DNA of 64,000 bases from VXOZ01 sp965220045 (GCA_965220045.1 OZ244803.1:1550001-1614000); one strand, 5' to 3'; positions 27,013 through 37,208 are shown, counted from the first letter of the stretch. Program-made: numbers and translations. Notes: generated from the sequence alone by a model not told the origin.

Positions 27013-27558
27013 ATGCAGCGCGGGCCGCTCCGAACACTGGTAGTCATCCTGGCAATTCTGGCTGCCACGATCGGAGTTTCGATTCTGTTGCAAATTCGGG
27101 ATTCGCTGCTTGACCGGATACCCGGCTTGCCCGAAACGGCGCCGACTCAAGGCGCGATTGCGCCCGACTTCACGTTAGAGACGCTGGACGGTGAAACCGT
27201 CTCCCTCAGCGACTACCGCGGACAACCGGTGGTGCTCAATTTCTGGGCGACATGGTGCGTGCCGTGCCGCGAGGAGATGCCTCTCCTGCAAGAGACGTAC
27301 GAGGCACACCAAGCGGAGGGTCTCGTTATACTCGGGGTGAATGTGCGTGAAAACCCTGAGGCGGTCAGGCGGTTCTTGGGCGAGGTTGGCGTGGACTTTC
27401 CGGTCGTGCTCGACCCCGACATTGCCGTCGGGAATCGCTATCTTGTCACCAGTTTGCCTATGACGTTCTTCATCGACCGCGAAGGCCAACTGCGCACCCT
27501 GGTTGTGGGCGGCATGACAAAGACTGTCTTGGACGAGCGCTTGGCGACTATTCTCTGA
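27013..27558 (+). CDS. TlpA/ResA-like membrane-anchored thioredoxin
   Basis: The 181-residue protein has an N-terminal anchor (residues about 7-27, LRTLVVILAILAATIGVSILL), then an AhpC/TSA-like thioredoxin domain. It contains APDFTLETLDGETVSLSDYRGQPVVLNFWATWCVPCREEMP with active-site Cys pair WCVPC, and the cis-Pro loop SLPMTFFIDREG. Such proteins reduce disulfides outside the membrane, for example during cytochrome c maturation. No cytochrome or ccd genes are adjacent. The ATG at 27013 has TTAGG just upstream. Confidence 0.9.
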   Translation: MQRGPLRTLVVILAILAATIGVSILLQIRDSLLDRIPGLPETAPTQGAIAPDFTLETLDGETVSLSDYRGQPVVLNFWATWCVPCREEMPLLQETYEAHQAEGLVILGVNVRENPEAVRRFLGEVGVDFPVVLDPDIAVGNRYLVTSLPMTFFIDREGQLRTLVVGGMTKTVLDERLATIL

Positions 27559-27769
27559 CTCTGCTGCTCTCGCCAGGGCCACTCCGCACACCTCCTACCC
27601 TCCTTATGCAATCTTGTGTGTCTCGCAGTCTCTTTCTCATTTGGCCTTCCGGAGAGTTGTGCCCCTGTCACCCTTTCCTAGATTGCATAGTGAAGTAGCA
27701 GTGCGCGGCAAGCATGCTCCATAATGTGAGTGACCATCATCAAAGAGAAGTAGTGTGGAGCGAAATCTC

Positions 27770-28840
27770 ATGAAAAACGGCAAGTTGCGGGTTGGCATCA
27801 TTGGCGCGGGCGGCATCGCAAGAGGCGCACATGTCCCAGGTTATCTTAGTTCCGGGAGGGCAGACGTTCTCGCCGTCTGCGACGTGAATGCGGATGCGGC
27901 GCGGTCGTTCGCCGAAACGCAGGAACTCCCCAGTCACTACGGCAGTGTGGAGGACATGCTGGCGCAGGAAGAATTGGACGTGGTGAGCATCTGTACTTCA
28001 AACGACGCCCATCATCCCGCCGCGATGGCGGCCATTGCGCGCGGCCTGCATGTCTTTTGCGAGAAGCCGCTGGCAATGAACTTTGCAGAAGCGCTCGAAA
28101 TGACTGAAGCCGCCGCGGCCAAAGGCGTCGTGACCGGCATCAACTTCACCTACCGTACGACTCCCGCTGCCCGCTACATCAAGGAACTCACGGAAGAAGC
28201 AATCTTTGGCGATGTCAAGCACTTCAGCATCGAGTACTATCAAAGCTACTCTGTGCAACCGGGCCGCGGTCTGGAGTGGCGCTTTCAAAAGAAGCTGACC
28301 GGTACAGGCGCGCTGGCGGATTTGGGGTCCCATGCTACGGACCTTGCACTTTGGCTGAATGGCGGCATTGCCGGTGCACGCGGCCAGATGGCGACCTTCA
28401 TTCATGAGCGTCCGCTATTGGACGGGTCCGGCGTGGGCACCGTGGACGTGGACGACGTCACCACCTTCCTCGCCAAGTACGAGAACGGCGCAACGGGCGT
28501 CGTCGATGCTACCCGCTTCGCCACCGGACGTACAAACCACCAACGCATATCGATCTACGGCGACAAGGGCTCATTGGTCTTTCAGAACGGCCCCGAGGCC
28601 CGCATCGAGGTAGCCGTGGAGCCGTTCAGCAAAGACGGCTCCGCTGTGCCCGTGCCCGTGCCTTCAAGACTTGCGGCGAGCCCGCGCTCGCACGTGCCAG
28701 CCTTCGTCAACACGATCCTCGACGGCGCGCCCGTAGACTTTCCCACGTTTGCGGACGGGCTCCGCACACAGGAAGTCCTCGAGGCTGCGGAGGTATCCCA
28801 CATTGAGGACCGCTGGGTATCTTTGCCGCTCCCACGGTAA
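27770..28840 (+). CDS. Gfo/Idh/MocA-family oxidoreductase
   Basis: The 356-residue protein has the Rossmann motif VGIIGAGGIARGAHVPGY, a DVNADAA acidic end to the second strand (NAD preference), the VFCEKPLAMN signature and the C-terminal domain with DLGSHATDLALWL. This His-containing helix is typical of sugar or inositol dehydrogenases of this family. The ATG at 27770 has GGAG about 8 bases upstream; an in-frame GTG at 27755 is the alternative. It is a single gene, and the substrate is not determined. Confidence 0.9.
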   Translation: MKNGKLRVGIIGAGGIARGAHVPGYLSSGRADVLAVCDVNADAARSFAETQELPSHYGSVEDMLAQEELDVVSICTSNDAHHPAAMAAIARGLHVFCEKPLAMNFAEALEMTEAAAAKGVVTGINFTYRTTPAARYIKELTEEAIFGDVKHFSIEYYQSYSVQPGRGLEWRFQKKLTGTGALADLGSHATDLALWLNGGIAGARGQMATFIHERPLLDGSGVGTVDVDDVTTFLAKYENGATGVVDATRFATGRTNHQRISIYGDKGSLVFQNGPEARIEVAVEPFSKDGSAVPVPVPSRLAASPRSHVPAFVNTILDGAPVDFPTFADGLRTQEVLEAAEVSHIEDRWVSLPLPR

Positions 28841-28881
28841 ATCTCTGTGGCAATGGTATGTGAGGCGGCCTCTCCGGCAAT

Positions 28882-29784
28882 CTACTCTGCGCGAATGCTG
28901 CCGGTGGCTTGGGGCTCTGACCTTAGGTGAACGTCCCGCCTTGGGAAGGGAATCTCGATGCCCTGTTCCCGGAAGGTCGCGGAGACCGTGTGGTGGAGTT
29001 CGCTGACTGTCTGGAAACGATCGCTCAGGTCAGCCACCCAAGCAATCACCCAGAAGTCCAGTGCGGATGCGCCGAACGCGCGAAAGTAGACGCGCGGTTC
29101 CGGATCCTCAAGGATGGCCGGATGACGGTGCACGATGTCCAAGAGCGTTTCCTCCACACGGCGCGTATCGGACGCATAGTCAACGTGGACGTTGAAGTCA
29201 AGGCGGATCCGGCGGTCGTCGAGCGACCAGTTGATTACGACAGAGGAGAGTAAGTCAGCATTCGGCACCACCGCCTGCGTATGATCGAATTTGCGCAGTG
29301 TCGTTGCCCGTGCTCCCAGATGCTCGACGGTGCCGAGTTGGCCATTTACCTCAATGACGTCACCAATCCCGACTTTGATGGGACGTTCTGCCAGCAAGAT
29401 GAGGCCCGAAACGAAGTTGTTGACAATGCTCTGCAGGCCGAACCCGATACCGATGCCCAGTGCCCCAAGCACTACCAATACGGCGTCGAGATCAAATCCA
29501 ACCGTGCGGAATCCGATATACGACCCAATGATCACGATGAGATAGTGGATCATGGCGCCCACTGCGTATTTGGCGGGCGCGTCCGGCTGATCATCCTCTG
29601 AAGTACGGTCCTGGAAAGCGCGGCGGACCCGTCGCCCCACTACCCACGTGATACCAAGGATGACGAGCAGGACTATGATGTTCTTTATGTCAACGTTCGT
29701 GGCATTGATGGTAAAGAGAGTCACATTGAGCGCGTGCCACAACGTGTCAAGAGTCTCCACGCTCTCCTCCTTTAGCGAGTGCAA
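28882..29784 (-). CDS. Small-conductance mechanosensitive channel (MscS family)
   Basis: The 300-residue membrane protein has three predicted N-terminal helices (about 33-50, 80-98 and 105-135). The pore helix is LGALGIGIGFGLQSIVNNFVSG, rich in Gly/Ala as in MscS TM3, followed by LLAERPIKVGDxI-like sequence and the beta domain (VEHLGARATTLRKFDHTQAVVPNADLLSS). It opens under membrane tension to release solutes during osmotic downshock. The core length matches the short MscS class. The C-terminal end is convergent with the upstream Gfo/Idh gene. Confidence 0.92.
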   Translation of the reverse strand: MHSLKEESVETLDTLWHALNVTLFTINATNVDIKNIIVLLVILGITWVVGRRVRRAFQDRTSEDDQPDAPAKYAVGAMIHYLIVIIGSYIGFRTVGFDLDAVLVVLGALGIGIGFGLQSIVNNFVSGLILLAERPIKVGIGDVIEVNGQLGTVEHLGARATTLRKFDHTQAVVPNADLLSSVVINWSLDDRRIRLDFNVHVDYASDTRRVEETLLDIVHRHPAILEDPEPRVYFRAFGASALDFWVIAWVADLSDRFQTVSELHHTVSATFREQGIEIPFPRRDVHLRSEPQATGSIRAE

Positions 29785-29880
29785 TGGCTAGGACACTGAC
29801 GAATGCCGATTCCGAGAGGACTTGTGGGCGTGTCTGCCGCGGTTACCACAGACGCGGGGGTCAAAGCCGTTCTTGCCCTG

Positions 29881-31299
29881 TCACTGATTGGGAAGGGTCT
29901 GGCGCTCCAAGATGAAGCCAAGGAGCGCGTGCAGCTCTTCGAGAGTGTCCGCGATCGGCGCGTATTCCCCATTCATCATCTTGTGATAGAAGTGCGCGAT
30001 CACAGGGCTATAGAGCGGGAAGGTAACCGTGATCGGCAACGATCGTTGCGATTCGAATTCGCCCAAGAGTGTAGCGACATAGCGTGCCTCTAATTGGCTT
30101 GACGCCAAGACGCTGCCCAGCACCGGCAGCGCACTCTCGGTCCCCAGCACGTTTCCCTGTACCTCCGCGCCCATCGCCCAGGAGACAAACTCCCACGCCG
30201 CGTCAATCTGCTGCGCGCCGGTAATGACCGCCAATCCCTCATACGTTGCCAACGTTTGGCTATCACCGCCACCGATAGGAAAGAGGGGGTTCGCCTGCCA
30301 CGCAACATCTGACGTGCGCAAACGAAACATATCCCCGGCATCGCCGACAAACATGGCCAGGCTTTGGGCGGCGAATTGCTGCGCGTAAGAGTCGGAGCCG
30401 CCTTCCCGGGTAAGCGGCGATATACCAAGAGAGTGTCTCCAGTCTTGCAGCAACTGGTACGAATTCTCTACTGCGGGCGAATCCAGGGTGCTAATTCTGC
30501 CTTCTGCATCGAGGATGTCGCCGCCGCCACTCCATAGCCACGGCAACGACTGGAACCACGAATCGGGAAATCCAATCCCGGCTTGAAGTCCGCCGCCGCT
30601 GGGCTCCCTCTGCAACAGATCGAGAGCGAATTCATTCGCTGTCTGGAGTGTCCAGCGATGTCCCGCGGGATACCCTTCAACCCCGTTTCGCCTGAGCATC
30701 CCTTCGTTGACATAGAGCAGCCTTGGATTGAAGCGCCAGGGCAGTCCATAGAAGTCCCCGATACCCAGGCGCCTTGCTTCCGGATAGTAGCGAAAGGCCC
30801 CGAGCGCCGCCGCAGGCCTATCGCTGGCAACAGCTTGATCCGGTGACCTGCTAACGAAGGACTGGATGTTCACGAAGAGGTTGCGCTCCAACCAGTAAGG
30901 AAAGTACATGTCCTGGATAAGGGCAACTTCTGGCGGCAAGCCCGCAGCGGCCGCCACGGCAACCGCCTCTTCGACAGGTCGTTGGTAGAATTCCTGGCGC
31001 AGATGCACGTGCGGCAGGTCCCGCTCGAGGCGCTGCCGCACCGCGAACCAGAGCCGGCGTTCAATGGGATCGTCCCACGCAAAGAGCCACAGCTCCACCG
31101 GACTCCGTACCTCAGGCGGCGCGACCGGCGTGGGTACACTGACCACGACATCCTCAGTGGGCGTAAGGCGGCCGGCAGCTTCAGGGGCCGACGGGGGAAC
31201 CGGTTTGAACAAAGTCTCATCCGGCGGACCGCACGTGAGGAGAAGGGCGGGCAAGCCTAGCGAAGATACAAGAAAGTGACGACGGGTAATGCGCGGCAT
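29881..31299 (-). CDS. Extracellular solute-binding lipoprotein (ABC family 1)
   Basis: The 472-residue protein starts with a twin-arginine-like, lipobox-ended signal: RITRRHFLVSSLGLPALLLTCG, lipid-anchored Cys near residue 23. A Pro-rich linker follows, then a family 1 binding domain (LWLFAWDDPIERRLW, PYWLERNLFVNI, YGLPWRFNPRLLYVNEG, LAMFVGDAGDMFRL, ATYEGLAVITGAQQIDAAWEFVSW). Such proteins usually bind sugars. No ABC permease or ATPase gene is adjacent, so it is an orphan or uses a distant transporter. The ATG at 31299 is chosen because the signal begins there; the frame reaches 31335. Confidence 0.87.
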   Translation of the reverse strand: MPRITRRHFLVSSLGLPALLLTCGPPDETLFKPVPPSAPEAAGRLTPTEDVVVSVPTPVAPPEVRSPVELWLFAWDDPIERRLWFAVRQRLERDLPHVHLRQEFYQRPVEEAVAVAAAAGLPPEVALIQDMYFPYWLERNLFVNIQSFVSRSPDQAVASDRPAAALGAFRYYPEARRLGIGDFYGLPWRFNPRLLYVNEGMLRRNGVEGYPAGHRWTLQTANEFALDLLQREPSGGGLQAGIGFPDSWFQSLPWLWSGGGDILDAEGRISTLDSPAVENSYQLLQDWRHSLGISPLTREGGSDSYAQQFAAQSLAMFVGDAGDMFRLRTSDVAWQANPLFPIGGGDSQTLATYEGLAVITGAQQIDAAWEFVSWAMGAEVQGNVLGTESALPVLGSVLASSQLEARYVATLLGEFESQRSLPITVTFPLYSPVIAHFYHKMMNGEYAPIADTLEELHALLGFILERQTLPNQ

Positions 31300-31723
31300 G
31301 TTCCTTGGAGGACCGGACAAAGGCAGGAGAATCAACGGGAACTAAGCAAGATTGGGGAGGAATCTCTCTTTTACCCTACCACGAATGAGGAGGTTGAGTC
31401 CCGGTTGCTCCATGGCGGCTGCAGCTCAATTCATCCTGCGACCAGATGGACCAAAGATCACTCCACTGCTCACGCCCCGCATCCCGAGCTTGGGGTTCGA
31501 AAGGCACAATTGATCCTTGTAACCGCACGAACACGCCGTGCAACTGCACGAATACGCCGCGCAATTCGTGCCTTTCGACACCAGCGCGCAGCGCAACCTG
31601 CGTTCGTGGCCTCAAGCGTCAGAGTCTGCCCTTCACATGAGACTTAGCCGTAGTAAGTGGTCAAGCTCATCCCCGCGAAGTTCGGGAGATTTGTAGAGCA
31701 AACGCAACTTATCGAACGTGCGC
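31300..31723. other. 424-base gap with an 80-base stem-loop and tandem 21-base repeat
   Basis: The arms CGAAAGGCAC (31498-31507) and GTGCCTTTCG (31568-31577) are perfect inverted repeats and extend about five bases with one bulge. Inside are two 21-base direct repeats (31525-31545 and 31546-31566; GCACGAA-ACGCCG-GCAA). The element lies between two leftward genes and could be a transcript end, attenuator or mobile remnant. No coding frame here is convincing. Confidence 0.5.
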
Positions 31724-33842
31724 CTAAAGCTGCGCCCACGCGATGAGATTGGCAATCGCTTCCGAACGCGTCGCCCGCAGCTTTATGTCGAGACGCGCCC
31801 GCGCATCGAATTGCCGGAACATGCGGTCAGCAATGGCAAAGGTGGCCTCTCCATCCTCTACCGCAACCGCCTCTCCTATCGCATCCACGGGAGTGACAAT
31901 TGAAACCGCGCGCGGAGCGAGTGCGCCAGCCAGGCTTGGCAAGTCGTAGCGCAAGAGCACACCGGGCAGGAAGCTGCTCGCGGGCACGGTGTAATCTCCC
32001 GCGCGTGTGATGTGACGATACGATGCGAGAGTCTCGTAGGTCGCCGCGGCATGTATGCGCTCGTCAAGCGCGGCAGCGTGCAGCGCGACGAGGCCGCCGC
32101 CGCTGTGCCCGAGCACCGCTAACCGATCCCGATCCACGTCAGGACGCTCGACAATCAGATCGACACTGCGAATGGTATCGGCCACCCGCTGTGTCAACGG
32201 CCATTCGCGCAGGAAGTATCCCATATACGCCAGGCGGGAGTCCGCTCCGAGAAGCGCGAAGTCGTCGGGGCGATAGACCGTTTCCGGCTTCCAACGGGTT
32301 TCGCCCCAGCCGCGCACGTCCATAGCAAAGACCATGCTGCCGGCCCGCGCCAACGCGGCGGGTACGCCGTTCTCACCGGCCTCCGCGTCTTTCCCGCGAT
32401 CGTGGATGTAGACTACCGCGGGATGCGGACCCTCTGACGGTGGGTGGAAGACCAAGCCGGGCACCGGCAGATCGACTTCGCTCTCGAAATACACCTCCTC
32501 AACGTGCAGTCCGCCGATCTCGCGCGTGCCAACTGTCTGCAGGACGCCGGCAGCGGGATTCTCCTCGTAAGCGAGAACTGCTTGTGCTGCATCGCGAATA
32601 TCTCGCCTGAATTGCGCCGCATCTTCTTGGGTTTCCGGCTCTGGGACTTGCGGCGCGAGCTCCTGGACTCGTTTCTCATTCAGGGAGACTACCGTCTCAT
32701 TCTGATCAGTCAGAATCACTTGCCCCTGCCGCGTGCACCAGAGGGTCTCAGGAGTCTCGGCTTCAAATTGGGCTTCGGTAACCGGTCCGGGCTCGTTCTT
32801 CAGCCAGCGATTGAACCAGGCGTACATCGCCTCGCGCATCGGCTGGTTGTAGTCATGGTGGGCCGGCGCCTCGAACAGGTTTGCCCGCTCCGGCACACCC
32901 AGCGCCGTGTAGCAGTCGAGGACGTCCGCATAGACGTCCCGCGCGCCGATGAGGGGGAAGAAGTCATAGGTCGTGCACGTAATCTGCATGGGCAGCGGCG
33001 CGCGGCTCATCAGAAGGTCCGCCATATCCATGTCGTCGGGATAGCTGCCGACCGGGTCCTGGCACGGGTCGCCGATTTGCCCTTTCGAGTGCATGCGTTC
33101 GTAGGTGGCAGTAGAGCACACCGGCATCGCCGCCGTGATGCGATCGTCAAACGCGGTCAAGAACATGGTGAATGTTCCGCCGCCGGACGCGCCGGTGCAG
33201 CCGATGCGACTCGAGTCTACGTCGTCTCGCGTCTCCAGGTAGTCAAGCATCCGCACGCCGTCCCACACCATGTGGTTGATGACCGTCTGGCCCGTTAGCC
33301 AGCAGGGCAGACACGCGCCGGCGTGCTGCTCAGTGCTGCTCTCAACCGGATTAGTATGTGTGGCGGTATCCCAGTGCTGGCTGCGCTCGCCCTGCCCGAT
33401 GGGATCGTAGACAAGGGCAACATAGCCGTGCCGCGCCAGGCCGATGCCACGGGCCTGCACCACCATTTCTGCCTTGCCGTCGGCCCAGTGCCCCAGGGGA
33501 TTGAGCACAGCCGGCAACGGCTCCGTGATTTCCGGCGGGCGGTAGAGGTTGACCGTGACCGGAAAATCCGGCTGGCTCTCGATAAGCAACTTCTCCATCA
33601 ACGTAGCCGTCTCGCTCGAGGGTGTCCACCAACTGCGGGTTGAGCGGCGTCTTTTCAGGAAACGCGCCCAGCGAAAGGCGAAAGTGCTCGCGCACCGCCT
33701 GCAGGTGCGCTTGCCAGTCCTCCGCCGAACTGAAGGAGCGGAGCTTACGCTTGCGCCGCCAATTGTGCTCGCGCGCCTGCCGCAGAAGATAGCCAAAGTA
33801 GGCCTCGTCGGCCCCGCTAACGCGTCCGCTCAATACCGCCAT
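31724..33842 (-). pseudogene. Two-domain alpha/beta hydrolase (acetyl xylan esterase-like), frameshifted near its N-terminus
   Basis: The protein would be about 705 residues. The first 80 residues (MAVLSGRVSGADEAYFGYLL to PLNPQLVDTLERDGYV) are read from 33842. The rest (MEKLLIESQPDFPVTVNLYRP onward) is in another frame. Removing one T from the pair opposite 33600-33601 restores one frame. The first hydrolase half has GCTGASGGGTFT (nucleophile Ser) and APAHHDYNQ (His). The second half has VLGHSGGGLVALHAAAL, a second nucleophile elbow, after FAMDVRGWGETRW. AXE1-like esterases act on acetylated sugars or cephalosporin-like esters. The single indel with otherwise intact codon use means recent decay or a sequence error. 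Confidence 0.75.
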
Positions 33843-34004
33843 GAGGATGCTCCTTCTCTACACTGCCGCCAGATTAAACATTGCCTGCCCGGGGCCCGCA
33901 TTTGTTGAGAGGAAGAGCGGAAAACTCACACGCGCGCTAGCCTCTCTACGTTGTCGTGCCCTGAGAATACAACGGCTTGGTCGCCTAGAGCAAAGTGTGA
34001 TAGT

Positions 34005-35279
34005 ATGCGTCCCGTCATGACGAGACCTCTCCCCGGCGACATTCGCGCCTTTGTTGAACGTGAAGCCTCTGCGGTTGCGGACTGGCTCTTCGCGCTCTGT
34101 GCCCAGGAAAGCAAACTTGGTTTTGAGGCGGCAACCCGTGCTGAGGTAATGCGTGCCTTCCAGGGCCTTAACCTCACGATTGAGGAAGTGCCCTACCCGC
34201 ACGACATAGCGGAAAATCCCCACCATGTTCCGGTGCCCGAACTCGATCAGCACCCGGACCACGTGCGCGCCAACGTACTTGCCGCGCGTGCCGGCAGCGG
34301 CGGCGGACGCAGCCTCATTCTGCAGACCCACCTGGACGTGGTACCCGCAAGCGAGGGCCAGCGCTACGAGCGCATCCAGGACCCTGAGCGTGGAGAAGTC
34401 CTCTACGCCCGCGGCAGCAACGATGCGAAAGGGCAGGTAGCGGCACTTTTGCTCGTGATGCGCGCCCTGGCGCACTTTGGAGTTTCCCTCCAGGGCGACC
34501 TGGCTCTCCAGCTTGTCACCGAAGAAGAGGTGGGCGGCAACGGCGCGCTTGCCTTCATTCACGCCGGACACCGCGCGGATGGCGTAGTTGTCATGGAACC
34601 GTCATTGGCGCAGATCCATCCCGCCAATCGCGGCGCGCTCTGGTTCCAGATCGGCATCGAAGGCGTCAGCATGCACATGGGTCGCATGCACGAAGGTGTC
34701 AGCGCCATTGACAAGGGCATCGCCCTCATTGCCAGTTTCAAAGAATACGAGAAAGAACTGGTCGCAATGAGTAAAGGCTATCGCGGCTTTGAGCGCTACG
34801 ATCACCCGGTGCAATTGAACGTCGGCATCTTTCAGGGCGGCCACTGGCCCAGCGCCGTAGCGGGTGAGGCCGTCATCGAAGGCGGTGTCGGCTTCCTGCC
34901 CAACAAGGCCATGGATGACGTGCGCGCGGACTTGGAAAGCATCGTCGCGAACCATCCCGACGAGTGGATCCGGAACCACACCGCCATCCAATTCAACAAG
35001 CTGCGCAACGACTCTTTTGAGATTCCCTACGATCACCCGCTCCCCACCATGCTCCAAGCGGCCGCGCAAGATGCGGGACTGGAAAGCGAGGTGTTCGGTT
35101 GGAACGTCTCCTGCGATGCGCGGCTCTACGCCCGCGTTGGCGGACTGCCGGTTGTCGTGTTTGGTCCGGGTGACCTTGCCACCGCGCATGGACCGCACGA
35201 GCACTTTGCAGTGGCGGACATGGTCGACGCCGCCTGCGCACTGACCCAATTCGTACAGGATTGGTGCGGCGTAGGCTAG
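34005..35279 (+). CDS. M20 family metallopeptidase
   Basis: The 424-residue protein is a di-zinc deacylase/peptidase. Metal and catalytic motifs are LILQTHLDVVPAS (His, Asp), YARGSNDAKGQVAAL (bridging Asp), TEEEVGGNGA (catalytic Glu and Glu ligand), VMEPS (third ligand) and the C-terminal AHGPHEHFAVADM (His). The dimerisation lid domain carries SMHMGRMHEGVSAIDKG. It resembles acetylornithine deacetylase/succinyl-diaminopimelate desuccinylase relatives, but substrate cannot be assigned. The start at 34005 (MRPVMTRPLPG) is uncertain; 34017 is possible, and no strong ribosome site is visible. Confidence 0.9.
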   Translation: MRPVMTRPLPGDIRAFVEREASAVADWLFALCAQESKLGFEAATRAEVMRAFQGLNLTIEEVPYPHDIAENPHHVPVPELDQHPDHVRANVLAARAGSGGGRSLILQTHLDVVPASEGQRYERIQDPERGEVLYARGSNDAKGQVAALLLVMRALAHFGVSLQGDLALQLVTEEEVGGNGALAFIHAGHRADGVVVMEPSLAQIHPANRGALWFQIGIEGVSMHMGRMHEGVSAIDKGIALIASFKEYEKELVAMSKGYRGFERYDHPVQLNVGIFQGGHWPSAVAGEAVIEGGVGFLPNKAMDDVRADLESIVANHPDEWIRNHTAIQFNKLRNDSFEIPYDHPLPTMLQAAAQDAGLESEVFGWNVSCDARLYARVGGLPVVVFGPGDLATAHGPHEHFAVADMVDAACALTQFVQDWCGVG

Positions 35280-35321
35280 GCAACACCGCATCCTCTCGCA
35301 AGCGCGTCCGGATTGAGAGAC

Positions 35322-35999
35322 ATGTCGTCGGTAGAACTCAACAGTGGAGACAGCCGCAGAATCTGGGAAGCGCTGGCTTTCATTCTCCATCGCGTCTACG
35401 AACCGCTGGAAGAAGCGGGCGCCGAGTGGGCGATCATAGGAAGCGCGGCGTCTGCGCTGCAGGATATTGCGGTCAGCCCCAACGAACTGCGGATTCTCAG
35501 CGCACCCGAAGTCTTCGACATATGGTCTGAACATCTCTGGGATTGGCTGGACGAGGAACCGGACAACCAAGATCCCAACCAAGCCAAGCTCTCTCTCACC
35601 GTAGAACACGCACCGGCCACCGTCTTCGTGCGCGAACCTCAAGAAAATGAACAGGGTATACTGCTAGAGGGCGTGGGCGGAACGCTGTGGGGCGTTGTCG
35701 GCAGAGTACGATTTCAAAACTGGCTCGTGCCGGTCGTGCCGCTTGAAGTGCAATTCGCAACTACGGTGGGACGGTTGACACGCAATCCGACTCAACGGGC
35801 GTGGCAGCAATTGGCTGACAAGATGGCAAAGGCGCTCTATGCCAACGGATTCTACCGCGAGGTCATCGAGGAAGCGCTTAGTCCCTATGGAGCGCGGGCC
35901 GGCAATGTCGCACTTGACTTGATCCGTGCCCACGCGCTCTCCACGTCCGTCGCGGTCGTCACGCTAAGATCAGAGCACTTGGATGATTCTCTACGGTAG
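35322..35999 (+). CDS. Uncharacterised protein, possible nucleotidyltransferase fold
   Basis: The 225-residue protein starts 42 bases after the peptidase stop. Residues about 30-55 read EEAGAEWAIIGSAASALQD, resembling the GS motif of AbiEii/MNT-type nucleotidyltransferases, and EVFDIWSEHLWDWL follows. The catalytic Asp pair expected after GS is not clear. A later region (FQNWLVPVVPLEVQFA) also fits that fold. I do not recognise a named family and assign no function. GAGAG lies just upstream of the ATG; a TTG at 35313 is an alternative. Confidence 0.6.
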   Translation: MSSVELNSGDSRRIWEALAFILHRVYEPLEEAGAEWAIIGSAASALQDIAVSPNELRILSAPEVFDIWSEHLWDWLDEEPDNQDPNQAKLSLTVEHAPATVFVREPQENEQGILLEGVGGTLWGVVGRVRFQNWLVPVVPLEVQFATTVGRLTRNPTQRAWQQLADKMAKALYANGFYREVIEEALSPYGARAGNVALDLIRAHALSTSVAVVTLRSEHLDDSLR

Positions 36000-36113
36000 G
36001 CGCGGCGAATTCATGCAAGACCAGCCAACGAGACTTCTATCGCCCTCAGTTCGAAATCCACATGTGACAATAGATTCACCAGCGCGCACAGATCCTTAGG
36101 AGGAAATACTCTC

Positions 36114-37196
36114 ATGGCAGATCCCATACGCATCGGCGTAATCGGTACCGGCGTCTTCGGCATAAGTCACTTGCGCGTTTTCCAGCAGGCTGAGAAAGCC
36201 GGCCGCACCGTCCTCGTGGCCGCCTGCTCCTCCGGTCGCGACCCGGCCAGGGACGCGGAGCGCAAGGAGGAATTCGGTATTCCCATCTATACCGATTGGA
36301 AAGAGATGCTCGATAGGGAGTCGCTGGACGCCGTAACCATTGTGACCCCCGACCACCTCCATCGTGAGATGACCGTGGAAGCCGCCAACCGGGGTCTGCA
36401 CGTCCTCGTTGAAAAGCCTTTGGACGTGACCACAGCCGGTTGCCGTGAAATGGTTGACGCCTGTGCATCCAACAGCGTGTTTCTCCAGGTCGACTTCCAC
36501 AAGCGCTACGATCCCTATCACCTGGCCCTCGAACGGCAGTGCAACGACGGCACGCTCGGCGAAGTGCTCTACGGCTATGTGCACATGGAAGACAAGATCG
36601 TCGTGCCGCGGGACTGGTTTCCGCACTGGGCGGGGTCAACCAGCCCGGCGTGGTTCCTGGGCGTGCACTTCTACGATCTCGTGCGCTGGTGCATCAAGAA
36701 AGAAGCCACGAGAGTTTACGCTACCGGCATCAAGAAGAAGCTCGTGTCACACGGTATTGACACCTACGACGCCATCCAGGCGAAAGTGGAGTTTGAAGGC
36801 GGGGCCAGTGTTTTCTTCGATACCGGCTGGGTACTCCCCGACACCTTTGAAGCCATCGTGAACCAGTCCATCCGCCTCGTCGGTACGGACGGGTTTGCCG
36901 AGGTCGACAGCCAGAATCGCGGCATGGAAGCCGCCAGCTACAAGGACGGCATGCGGACGTACAACGAAGCCTTCATGCGTGAGGAAGAGGACAAGAACGG
37001 GAATGTCGTCTACCGGGGCTACGGCTACGAGAGCATTCTCGACTTCGTCGACAATCTGGAGTTTCTGCAGGAGGGCGGCACCATCGAGCAGTTGGAAGGC
37101 CGCTACCCCAGCGGCGAAGACGCACTGGAAGTAACCCGCATTGCCGAGGCAGTCCATCAAAGCATCGATAGCGGCGCGATTGTCAACTTGAGGTGA
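36114..37196 (+). CDS. Gfo/Idh/MocA-family oxidoreductase
   Basis: The 360-residue protein has IRIGVIGTGVFGISHLR as dinucleotide-binding motif and VLVEKPLDVT as family signature. Between them ACSSGRDPARDAE replaces the usual acidic turn, which suggests NADP rather than NAD. The C-terminal domain includes HFYDLVRWCIKK. A strong ribosome site (TTAGGAGGAAA) lies 8 bases before the ATG. The next gene, a degenerate metallo-hydrolase-like protein, starts 12 bases later and is probably co-transcribed. Substrate is unknown. Confidence 0.9.
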   Translation: MADPIRIGVIGTGVFGISHLRVFQQAEKAGRTVLVAACSSGRDPARDAERKEEFGIPIYTDWKEMLDRESLDAVTIVTPDHLHREMTVEAANRGLHVLVEKPLDVTTAGCREMVDACASNSVFLQVDFHKRYDPYHLALERQCNDGTLGEVLYGYVHMEDKIVVPRDWFPHWAGSTSPAWFLGVHFYDLVRWCIKKEATRVYATGIKKKLVSHGIDTYDAIQAKVEFEGGASVFFDTGWVLPDTFEAIVNQSIRLVGTDGFAEVDSQNRGMEAASYKDGMRTYNEAFMREEEDKNGNVVYRGYGYESILDFVDNLEFLQEGGTIEQLEGRYPSGEDALEVTRIAEAVHQSIDSGAIVNLR

Positions 37197-37208
37197 GCGT
37201 AACACGGC

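Noticed and set aside
31525..31566. Two tandem 21-base repeats as a CRISPR remnant
   Set aside because: The units touch with no spacer between them, and no cas gene is present.
34602..35642. Minus-strand open frame of 346 codons
   Set aside because: It lies opposite the M20 peptidase and the following gene; no motif or ribosome site supports it.
36049..36059. GTTCGAAATCC resembling a tRNA T-loop
   Set aside because: No acceptor stem, anticodon arm or CCA-matching partner is found around it.
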